Assembly: GCA_036985955.1 (NCBI GenBank)
Contig: BTQQ01000119.1
Coordinates: forward strand, 1 to 5,366
Length of the DNA stretch: 5,366 nt
From: JAUZQZ01 sp036985955
GTDB lineage: Bacteria > Pseudomonadota > Zetaproteobacteria > Mariprofundales > Mariprofundaceae
Direction of reading: 5' to 3'
Shown: piece after piece, positions 1 through 5,366 of the stretch
How the letters are laid out: every line of letters starts with the position of its first letter
How positions within the stretch are numbered: position 1 is the stretch's first letter
Notes under the pieces: generated by a model
What the model saw: the letters and a program-made list of their open reading frames with translations, nothing else
Databases searched by the model: none
Told to the model about the DNA's origin: nothing
Translations under genes and position numbers: made by a program

Positions 1-1
1 C

Positions 2-70
2 ACGCCTTGCGGACTGACCGCCCAGCGGCTCGCTGCATGTGGCTTTATTTATGTTGGCGCTAGTAAATGA
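2..70 (+). CDS. Possible 3' end of an upstream gene (partial, uncertain)
   Basis: Reading from base 2 there is an open frame of 22 codons ending in TGA at 68-70, with residues ...RLAACGFIYVGASK. The stop is 15 nt before the next ATG, and the ribosome binding site of that next gene fills the gap, as is usual inside an operon. The frame starting at base 1 is also open, to TAG at 61-63, so the frame choice is not secure. I do not recognise the protein family from so few residues. If the call is wrong, bases 1-70 are simply an intergenic leader. Confidence 0.3.
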   Translation, partial: TPCGLTAQRLAACGFIYVGASK

Positions 71-71
71 C

Positions 72-80
72 GGGGAGGAG
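72..80 (+). promoter_or_regulatory. Strong ribosome binding site of the 716-aa gene
   Basis: The purine run GGGGAGGAG contains GGAGG, 7 nt before the ATG at 86. It is the strongest Shine-Dalgarno match seen ahead of any of the three genes. It fixes the start codon and suggests efficient translation. No convincing -35/-10 pair is visible between 1 and 71, so transcription probably begins upstream of the window. Confidence 0.85.
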
Positions 81-85
81 AATAA

Positions 86-2236
86 ATGCTGTCGTCAGGC
101 TATTTTCAGTATCGGTGGAGTTGGTATAAGCCCATCCTGAACCGTGGTGAATCCCCGGCCAGCCGCTGCCGTTTGGATGTGCGGCGATTACCGTTACGCA
201 TGGTAGGCGAGGACGCCGCTGAATATATTCCGTACGGTATTCATTCGGATCTGGTAAGGATATTGACCGGGTCAGTGCGAAGGCTACAAGAATACATGGT
301 CCGTTATGTGGTTGAGGAGACGAAAGTATCCGCTCACCAGTTACCGCAGCCTGATGCCGTCTCCCGCGCCATGATACAGCACTTGCGCAAAGCCTATCCC
401 CATCTTCCCGTACACCTGCTGCACCATTGGGGTGCGGATGAACAGGGCGGCGCCGGCCTGTATAGGGCCCTGAACGGGCTGTGGCAGCAGTCATGGCAAC
501 AGGATCAGGCAGATATTGCGCCCTGGGTGCAGGCGGTGAACGTTCTCATTCTGAAACTGTTACGCGCCGCCATTGGCCAATTGCCGGATGAACATGCAGA
601 GCAAACGGACCATGTGGTCATGAGCGTGGTTGGCGGCATGTATCTCTGGGCGCTACAGGGATTTCTGAAAAAGAATGTTGAGGGAGCGCTTGAGGTTACC
701 CGTATTTCAACCTATGAGGCTATGATTGTCCCGGTGACGCCCATGGCCTTTTTTCACCGACAACCGGCGGATGCGTTACTGGGGGATGCACGCCATATTA
801 TTGCCGCTTATGGCCTTGAACCGGATATTGTTCCCCGCATGCGGGAGTTGCGTTCCCGCGTGGGAGCCAGAAACGAGGCAGGCATGTTGGGTTTGCTGGG
901 ACAGGATCGCATGGGCAATCATTTGCTCAAGCGTAGCTGGGCCCGCCTTTCGCTCAAGAATTTGGCGGGCAGGAGCGGTCAGGGAGGATGGATGCAATGG
1001 GCGATGGATGCCAAACGCCTTGACCAGTTACTGACCAGGCCCGGGAAGGTATGCAAGGAACTGGTAGAACCTTTGCAGTCCTTGCGGGACCATCCTTTTG
1101 CCGCATGGTTGCTGGATCAGATTGAGGGTGGGAGCAAGTTTAAAAAATCGGCCCCGTGGCAGCATGACGAGATTACGCTCAATGCTTTTCGGGTATTTGA
1201 GGAAGATGTGAAGGTAGAGGTGGCGAGACGTCAGGCTGAACGCAGTTGGTTTGACAAGCGGTCCGAATTGGCAGGCAGGGGACACGGCAAGGAGGCGGAC
1301 CGTACGCTGGAAACGGCATACAAGGAAGGGAATATCGTCTTCCTGCAACCGGATTTCAGCCAGTCTCTGCATGGCGGGAAACGGCTTTCCGGCAAACAGG
1401 CTTGTCTGCGGGTTGAATGGTCGGATTATCTGGCCGGCATGGGTGCCATGCATGGCACAAGTATGCAAGGTTTCCTGGAGCAGTCCTTTTCAACCGGTAT
1501 TTTACATTTACTGGAAGGTGGAGATGGCGTTTTTCTGGATGAGTTAAGCGCATCGGGCTGTGTGCTGCGTGGCCCTGTTGCCCTTCTTATGCAAATGGGC
1601 GTTGCACTTCGCAGACAGCTATGGGAATGGTATCAGGATATGGCGGAAACCGGGCGGGAAACCAATATGCCGGCCGTATCCATGTGCATGGCGATGACCG
1701 GAGACTGGCATTTTGCCCGGCAGCAGCATAAGAAGTTTGGAGACCGGCGCGTTGCCTTCAGCCTGGGATTGACGCAGGCGGCATCAGGTGTATCGCGGGA
1801 TTGTGGTGCGGGGCGATTAATTGCCTACCGCGATCGCAAAGCCGACACGCTTCCTTTGGGCGGCGTGCGCGTCGAAACAGTGGATACGGGTACCGGTCAT
1901 CGGGTGCAGCTTCTCTACAATAACGGATTCGCCGTCACTGTTCCGGTACTGACGGAGTTAACATCATCCATACGCCACAAGGCCGATGTGCGTGAATATC
2001 ATGTGGATCGCGCCAGCGCCAAAAGGGTGTTGCGGGGCTTCCGTCTGCCGGATGGTTTTTTCGACCTGATTGTTATTGAAACCAGAGGAGGAGAGGAAGC
2101 CCCGATGTTTATTGTACGCGTTGGCAAGCCATGTCTGGGCGGTGTTGACCTCGAGGTATATGAAGTGCTTGATCCCGCTTCCGAAGCTGTTCACCTGATT
2201 GCCAGAGAAGGGTTGTCCCAGTGGGCACATCACTGA
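86..2236 (+). CDS. Large uncharacterised protein with a possible divergent nucleotide cyclase-like domain
   Basis: This is a 716-residue protein that I do not recognise by name. The start is supported by an excellent ribosome binding site. There is no signal peptide or clear membrane segment, so it is probably cytoplasmic. Residues about 52-345 look mostly helical and lack known motifs. Residues about 410-585 carry motifs in the order expected of a class III nucleotide cyclase fold: a strand ending in PDFS (D423), a turn GGDGVF (D480), a strand leading to TGD (538-540), and GDRRVAFS (552-559). D423 and D480 would fill the two metal-binding Asp positions. The Asn and Arg that stabilise the transition state in active cyclases appear replaced (A557, G561), which suggests an inactive or altered domain. 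A GGDEF-type domain is an alternative because the core fold is shared. Residues 590-716 form a further strand-rich segment of unknown kind. tilS follows after 18 nt, so the two are probably co-transcribed. The gene call is firm; the function is inference. Confidence 0.85.
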   Translation: MLSSGYFQYRWSWYKPILNRGESPASRCRLDVRRLPLRMVGEDAAEYIPYGIHSDLVRILTGSVRRLQEYMVRYVVEETKVSAHQLPQPDAVSRAMIQHLRKAYPHLPVHLLHHWGADEQGGAGLYRALNGLWQQSWQQDQADIAPWVQAVNVLILKLLRAAIGQLPDEHAEQTDHVVMSVVGGMYLWALQGFLKKNVEGALEVTRISTYEAMIVPVTPMAFFHRQPADALLGDARHIIAAYGLEPDIVPRMRELRSRVGARNEAGMLGLLGQDRMGNHLLKRSWARLSLKNLAGRSGQGGWMQWAMDAKRLDQLLTRPGKVCKELVEPLQSLRDHPFAAWLLDQIEGGSKFKKSAPWQHDEITLNAFRVFEEDVKVEVARRQAERSWFDKRSELAGRGHGKEADRTLETAYKEGNIVFLQPDFSQSLHGGKRLSGKQACLRVEWSDYLAGMGAMHGTSMQGFLEQSFSTGILHLLEGGDGVFLDELSASGCVLRGPVALLMQMGVALRRQLWEWYQDMAETGRETNMPAVSMCMAMTGDWHFARQQHKKFGDRRVAFSLGLTQAASGVSRDCGAGRLIAYRDRKADTLPLGGVRVETVDTGTGHRVQLLYNNGFAVTVPVLTELTSSIRHKADVREYHVDRASAKRVLRGFRLPDGFFDLIVIETRGGEEAPMFIVRVGKPCLGGVDLEVYEVLDPASEAVHLIAREGLSQWAHH

Positions 2237-2254
2237 AATTCCCTGATCTCTGAT

Positions 2255-3256
2255 ATGATTGCTGTTGAGTCTCTAATGAATTCCAGCCCGGTTGGTTCTG
2301 CCCCGGTTCTGTCGCAAGCGGATGCATGGTTGGAAGATTGCCGGTTGCCGGAACGTTTGGCTGTTGGGTTTTCCGGCGGTATCGATTCCACCGCTTTGCT
2401 GCTGGCTCTGCATCATACAGGACATGAGGTTATTGCATGGCATGTGGATCATGGCTGGCGTGCCGATTCTGCAAGAGAGGCAGATGTTCTGAGACGTCAG
2501 ACGGATATCTGGGGTATTGAATTTCACAGCGCCAGTGTTGATGCCACATCTGCAAGTAACCGTGAGGCAACAGCGAGAAAGGCCCGGCATGTGCAGTTTG
2601 CACTTTGGGCGAAAGCACAGGGAATCAGAACGCTCTGTTTGGCACACCATCGGGACGATCAGGCTGAAACCGTCTGTATGCGTATGTTGCAAGGTGCGGG
2701 CGTGACGGGTTGTGCGGGGATGCAGCCAGTGCGGGAACTGGATCATTTGAGCATAGTCAGGCCGTTGTTGCGAGTGCCCAAATCTGTATTAAAGGCAGCG
2801 CTTCGCCAGGCTGGTGTTCGATGGCTGGAGGATGCGAGCAATCGGGATACAACATTGCTGCGGAATCATATTCGCCACCACCTTTTTCCATACATTAGAA
2901 AAAATAGCGTTGATCCGTCGGATTTGTTTTGCCGTTGGCAAGTACAGGCATCCAGACTTGCAGTTATACTGAACGGGCAGGCCAGCACAGCGGGAATTCA
3001 GCAGAGGCAAGGTATGGTCAGCATGTCATGGAATGCATGGCGGAAAATGCCCGGGCCCGTCAGGGCATGCGTACTACAGCATATGATGACCATGCTTTTT
3101 GGCGAGGGAGTTGTATTGGGCCGGCGCCATATCGAACTGGCCGAATCATGGTTGTGGAAAGGGGGGCGGGGAGGAATTGACCTGACCCGCTGTCGCCTGT
3201 CGCATCAGGGTGAAGGCTTGCAACTTTCCGCGGCAGAGGTAAGTCTGCATCGGTAA
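2255..3256 (+). CDS. tilS: tRNA(Ile)-lysidine synthetase TilS (short form)
   Basis: TilS attaches lysine to C34 of the tRNA-Ile with anticodon CAU, using ATP. The lysidine formed makes the tRNA read AUA and accept isoleucine; the enzyme is cytoplasmic and usually essential. In these 333 residues I see the PP-loop SGGIDS (40-45), HVDHGWR (63-69), the family signature AHHRDDQAET (130-139), GAGVTGCAGM (147-156), RPLL (169-172) and WLEDASNRD followed by RNHIRHHLFP (190-212). About 120 residues follow the catalytic domain. This fits one accessory domain and not the two seen in the 432-aa Escherichia coli enzyme; short TilS forms are known, so it need not be truncated. The start is uncertain. ATG 2255 has no Shine-Dalgarno sequence, while in-frame ATG 2276 (residue 8) has a weak GAG 6 nt upstream. 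The 18-nt gap after the previous gene suggests co-transcription and possibly translational coupling. Confidence 0.96.
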   Translation: MIAVESLMNSSPVGSAPVLSQADAWLEDCRLPERLAVGFSGGIDSTALLLALHHTGHEVIAWHVDHGWRADSAREADVLRRQTDIWGIEFHSASVDATSASNREATARKARHVQFALWAKAQGIRTLCLAHHRDDQAETVCMRMLQGAGVTGCAGMQPVRELDHLSIVRPLLRVPKSVLKAALRQAGVRWLEDASNRDTTLLRNHIRHHLFPYIRKNSVDPSDLFCRWQVQASRLAVILNGQASTAGIQQRQGMVSMSWNAWRKMPGPVRACVLQHMMTMLFGEGVVLGRRHIELAESWLWKGGRGGIDLTRCRLSHQGEGLQLSAAEVSLHR

Positions 3257-3354
3257 GCCGCAGTATTTGTGAATCATGCAGGTTAAAGAAGGTGATGCAG
3301 CTTCATCATGGCTTCATATTTGAAGTCTATTCTGTTGGTAGTTGTGGTGTAACG

Positions 3355-3384
3355 CTTGAAATACTTGTAGCGACACCCTACAAA
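3355..3384 (+). promoter_or_regulatory. Candidate heat-shock (sigma-32) promoter of ftsH, overlapping a sigma-70-like promoter
   Basis: The -35 element CTTGAAA at 3355-3361 matches the RpoH consensus exactly. After 14 nt comes CCCTACAA (3376-3383), a partial match to the CCCCATNT-type -10. The same DNA also reads as a sigma-70 promoter: TTGAAA (3356-3361, 5 of 6), a 17-nt spacer, then TACAAA (3379-3384, 4 of 6). Transcription would begin near 3390 and give a leader of roughly 50 nt. In Escherichia coli ftsH belongs to the sigma-32 regulon and FtsH degrades sigma-32, so such a promoter here makes biological sense. Confidence 0.6.
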
Positions 3385-3392
3385 GCATGAAA

Positions 3393-3408
3393 GATGACAG
3401 TGGTCATC
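3393..3408 (+). promoter_or_regulatory. Perfect hairpin in the ftsH leader
   Basis: GATGAC (3393-3398), loop AGTG, then GTCATC (3403-3408) form a perfect 6-bp stem with a 4-nt loop. It lies just after the predicted transcription start and about 18 nt before the AAAGGA ribosome binding site. It is not followed by a T-run, so it is not a standard terminator. It could act as an mRNA-stabilising 5' stem or as a DNA operator; which one cannot be told from sequence. Confidence 0.45.
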
Positions 3409-3426
3409 AGAAAATATATTAGAACG

Positions 3427-3439
3427 AAAGGATTGGTGG
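3427..3439 (+). promoter_or_regulatory. Ribosome binding site of ftsH
   Basis: AAAGGA at 3427-3432 ends 10 nt before ATG 3443, slightly far. GGTGG at 3435-3439 ends only 3 nt before it, rather close. Either or both may serve. The ATG at 3443 is also supported by the protein, because the first membrane helix starts right after it. Confidence 0.6.
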
Positions 3440-3442
3440 TAA

Positions 3443-5365
3443 ATGGGTAAGAATCTTCTGCTATGGCTGGTGATCGGGATTACCATGGTCAGCCTGTTTA
3501 ACATGTTTAACCCGCCACAGCGGCGGGGCGAGGGCATGTCATATTCCTCTTTTGTTGAGAAGGTGGATGGTGGCATGGTGGAGACAGCCAGAATCAAGGG
3601 ACATGAGATCAGCGGGCAATACCGCAACCTGCAGGGAGATTTGCGCACCTATCAGGTGACGATACCGGATGATCCCGGTCTTACCCAGCGTATGATTGAT
3701 CATCATGTGGAAGTGGACGTGAGCAAACCGGATGAGGTGCCATTTTTCCTGTCCATACTGATTTCCTGGTTCCCGATGCTGCTGCTGATCGCGGTATGGG
3801 TGTTTTTCATGCGCCAGATGCAGGGCGGTGGCATGGGAGGGCGTGGCGGCGCCATGTCGTTCGGTAAGAGCCGCGCCAAACTGCTGAATGAGGACAAGAA
3901 GAACAAGATTACGTTTGATGACGTGGCTGGTTGCGATGAGGCCAAACAGGAAGTGACCGAGGTGATCGAGTTCCTGCGTGATCCGACGAAGTTTACCCGC
4001 CTGGGCGGCAAGATCCCCAAGGGGGTGCTGCTGGTGGGTCCGCCGGGGACCGGCAAGACCTTGCTTGCCAAGGCGATTGCGGGTGAGGCAGAGGTTCCGT
4101 TTTTTACCATTTCCGGTTCTGATTTTGTCGAAATGTTTGTCGGTGTCGGTGCATCGCGCGTTCGGGATATGTTTGAGCAGGCCAAAAAGAATGCGCCATG
4201 CATTGTGTTTATGGATGAGATTGATGCCATGGGGCGCCATCGTGGCGCGGGTATTGGTGGCGGTAATGATGAACGTGAACAGACGCTGAATCAGTTGCTG
4301 GTGGAAATGGATGGTTTTGAGTCCAATGAGGGCGTAATTCTTATTGCGGCTACGAACCGGCCCGATGTGCTTGATCCGGCATTGCTCAGGCCGGGACGTT
4401 TTGACCGGCAGGTGGTGGTGCCGCGTCCGGATCTGAATGGCCGCGAAGAGATTTTGCGCGTGCATATGAAGCAGGTGCCATTGTCCAGTGATGTGGACGT
4501 GAAAGTGCTGGCGCGTGGCACGCCGGGATTTTCCGGTGCCGATCTGGCCAATCTGGTGAATGAAGCAGCACTGAATGCCGCGCGTTTCGGTGCGGATAAT
4601 GTGGCCAAGTCTGATTTTGAATCGGCCAAGGACAAGGTGATGATGGGTACCGAACGCCGTTCCATGCTATTGTCTGATGAGCAGAAGAGAACCACGGCCT
4701 ACCATGAGGGTGGGCATACGCTGGTGGCCAAGAATCTGGAACACGCCGACCCGGTGCATAAGGTCAGCATTATCCCTCGCGGCATGGCGCTCGGCGTAAC
4801 CTTGCAGTTGCCGAAAGAGGACAAATACAACCATGACCGTAAATTTTTGGAGGATCAGATTGCCATTATGATGGGTGGCCGCCTCGGCGAGGAGTTGGTG
4901 CTGGGGCAGATGACCACCGGTGCATCCAATGATTTCGAGCGCGCCACGCAACTCGCCCGTAATATGGTGACCCTGTGGGGCATGACGGACACTATGGGTC
5001 CGATGGTCTATGGCGAGAAGGAAGCCGAATTGTTTCTTGGCCGTGAGGTGACGCGAACCCAGAATATTTCCGAGAAGACATCACAGCAGATTGACATCGA
5101 AGTGCGTAAGCTGATTGATAAGAACTATGCCCGTGCAAAGAAGATTCTTGAGGATCATATCGATCAGTTGCATTTTCTGGCGAAGGCACTGATTGAGTAT
5201 GAAACGCTTGAAGATGGTGAAATTGATCAGGTGATGGCAGGCAAGAAGCTGGTACGCACCGAGAAGAAGGCCAAAAAAAAGCCCAAGCCGCCGGAGCATC
5301 CAAGTGCGTCCGCACCTGAAACCGGCGGGCATGTACCGTCGAAAGGGGCGGGCCAGGAAGCTTAG
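3443..5365 (+). CDS. ftsH: ATP-dependent membrane zinc metalloprotease FtsH
   Basis: FtsH is a hexameric inner-membrane AAA+ protease that pulls out and degrades misfolded membrane proteins and short-lived regulators, in E. coli including sigma-32 and LpxC. The 640-residue length is normal for the family. Visible in order: membrane helix 1 (about 4-21), a periplasmic domain (about 22-100), membrane helix 2 (about 101-123), a Gly/Met-rich linker (127-137), Walker A GPPGTGKT (199-206), pore motif MFVGVGA (231-237), Walker B IVFMDEID (254-261), the second region of homology with arginine fingers R316 and R319, and zinc motif HEGGH (421-425) with the probable third ligand D497. The C-terminal tail from about 604 is Lys/Pro-rich and probably disordered. 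All key residues are present. It is probably transcribed from its own heat-shock-type promoter. The stop codon TAG is at 5363-5365, so the gene is complete. A possible frameshift signal lies in the tail at 5275-5328. Confidence 0.98.
   Translation: MGKNLLLWLVIGITMVSLFNMFNPPQRRGEGMSYSSFVEKVDGGMVETARIKGHEISGQYRNLQGDLRTYQVTIPDDPGLTQRMIDHHVEVDVSKPDEVPFFLSILISWFPMLLLIAVWVFFMRQMQGGGMGGRGGAMSFGKSRAKLLNEDKKNKITFDDVAGCDEAKQEVTEVIEFLRDPTKFTRLGGKIPKGVLLVGPPGTGKTLLAKAIAGEAEVPFFTISGSDFVEMFVGVGASRVRDMFEQAKKNAPCIVFMDEIDAMGRHRGAGIGGGNDEREQTLNQLLVEMDGFESNEGVILIAATNRPDVLDPALLRPGRFDRQVVVPRPDLNGREEILRVHMKQVPLSSDVDVKVLARGTPGFSGADLANLVNEAALNAARFGADNVAKSDFESAKDKVMMGTERRSMLLSDEQKRTTAYHEGGHTLVAKNLEHADPVHKVSIIPRGMALGVTLQLPKEDKYNHDRKFLEDQIAIMMGGRLGEELVLGQMTTGASNDFERATQLARNMVTLWGMTDTMGPMVYGEKEAELFLGREVTRTQNISEKTSQQIDIEVRKLIDKNYARAKKILEDHIDQLHFLAKALIEYETLEDGEIDQVMAGKKLVRTEKKAKKKPKPPEHPSASAPETGGHVPSKGAGQEA
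5275..5328 (+). promoter_or_regulatory. Possible -1 ribosomal frameshift signal in the 3' end of ftsH
   Basis: An A8 run (5273-5280) followed by G gives the heptamer A AAA AAG at 5275-5281, in the phase needed for -1 slippage (lysine codons 611-613). After a 6-nt spacer, CCGCCGG (5288-5294) pairs perfectly with CCGGCGG (5322-5328). The loop holds a further small stem, GTGC (5304-5307) with GCAC (5312-5315). A purine-rich GAGAAGAAGG (5261-5270) lies just upstream. Slippage would replace the last 27 residues with 12 others (AQAAGASKCVRT) ending at TGA 5317-5319, for a 625-aa product. The layout resembles the E. coli dnaX signal, but chance coding of KKK followed by GC-rich codons is a real alternative. 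Confidence 0.3.
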
Positions 5366-5366
5366 T

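Larger units (their letters stand above)
3257..3442. other. Intergenic region between tilS and ftsH
   Basis: This 186-nt stretch has no plausible gene and is more AT-rich than its flanks. It holds a 16-bp near-perfect dyad (3293-3308), a direct repeat GCTTCAT at 3300-3306 and 3311-3317 spaced 11 bp apart, a small hairpin CTTCA/TGAAG (3312-3325), a CTTGAAA-type promoter (3355-3383), a perfect 6-bp hairpin (3393-3408) and the ftsH ribosome binding site. None of the hairpins is followed by a T-run, so I see no intrinsic terminator after tilS and read-through into ftsH is possible. Confidence 0.8.

Noticed and set aside
9..35. Two small GC-rich inverted repeats (GCGG/CCGC and CAGC/GCTG) as a terminator of an upstream gene
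   Set aside because: Stems are only 4 bp, the downstream T-stretch is 17 nt away and broken, and the open frame from base 2 would run through them.
60..494. 144-codon minus-strand open frame overlapping the start of the 716-aa gene
   Set aside because: It overlaps the well-supported + strand start and ribosome binding site, and its composition looks like a shadow frame.
2254..2259. TATGAT as a -10 element for a tilS promoter
   Set aside because: It overlaps the possible start codon and no acceptable -35 hexamer is found 15-19 nt upstream.
3312..3325. Hairpin CTTCA/TGAAG as a terminator after tilS
   Set aside because: The stem is only 5 bp, AT-rich and not followed by a T-run.
3539..4465. 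Long 308-codon open frame on the minus strand inside ftsH
   Set aside because: It lies fully antisense to a strongly conserved ftsH sequence, has a His/Arg-rich composition with no recognisable domain, and is explained by codon bias of the + strand gene.

Overview
The window is a compact stretch of a bacterial, probably proteobacterial, chromosome. Three complete genes lie on the + strand in the order unknown protein (716 aa), tilS, ftsH. The proteobacterial assignment is an inference. It rests on a FtsH with the classical N-terminal two-helix layout, a heat-shock-type CTTGAAA promoter upstream of ftsH, and moderate GC content. A deep-branching lineage such as Zetaproteobacteria is only a guess. 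I see no mobile elements, tRNA or rRNA genes, or CRISPR arrays.

Layout: positions 1-70 may hold the last codons of an upstream gene. A strong ribosome binding site at 72-80 leads into a 716-aa protein (86-2236) that I do not recognise by name. Its C-terminal half carries a series of motifs resembling a divergent class III nucleotide cyclase (or related palm-type) domain. The tilS gene (2255-3256) starts only 18 nt after it and probably shares its transcript. TilS is the tRNA-Ile lysidine synthetase, here in a short form. A 186-nt non-coding region (3257-3442) holds a good candidate sigma-32/sigma-70 promoter, two dyads and the ftsH ribosome binding site. The ftsH gene (3443-5365) encodes a complete membrane-anchored AAA+ zinc protease, and its stop codon lies one base before the window end.

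The operon-like pair (unknown protein plus tilS) links a possible signalling-type protein to tRNA decoding. ftsH looks separately promoted and heat-shock controlled. The most notable extra signals are the cyclase-like motifs in the unknown protein, the heat-shock promoter with a perfect hairpin in the ftsH leader, and a possible -1 ribosomal frameshift cassette in the 3' end of ftsH. That cassette has an in-phase A AAA AAG heptamer, a 6-nt spacer and a GC-rich stem.
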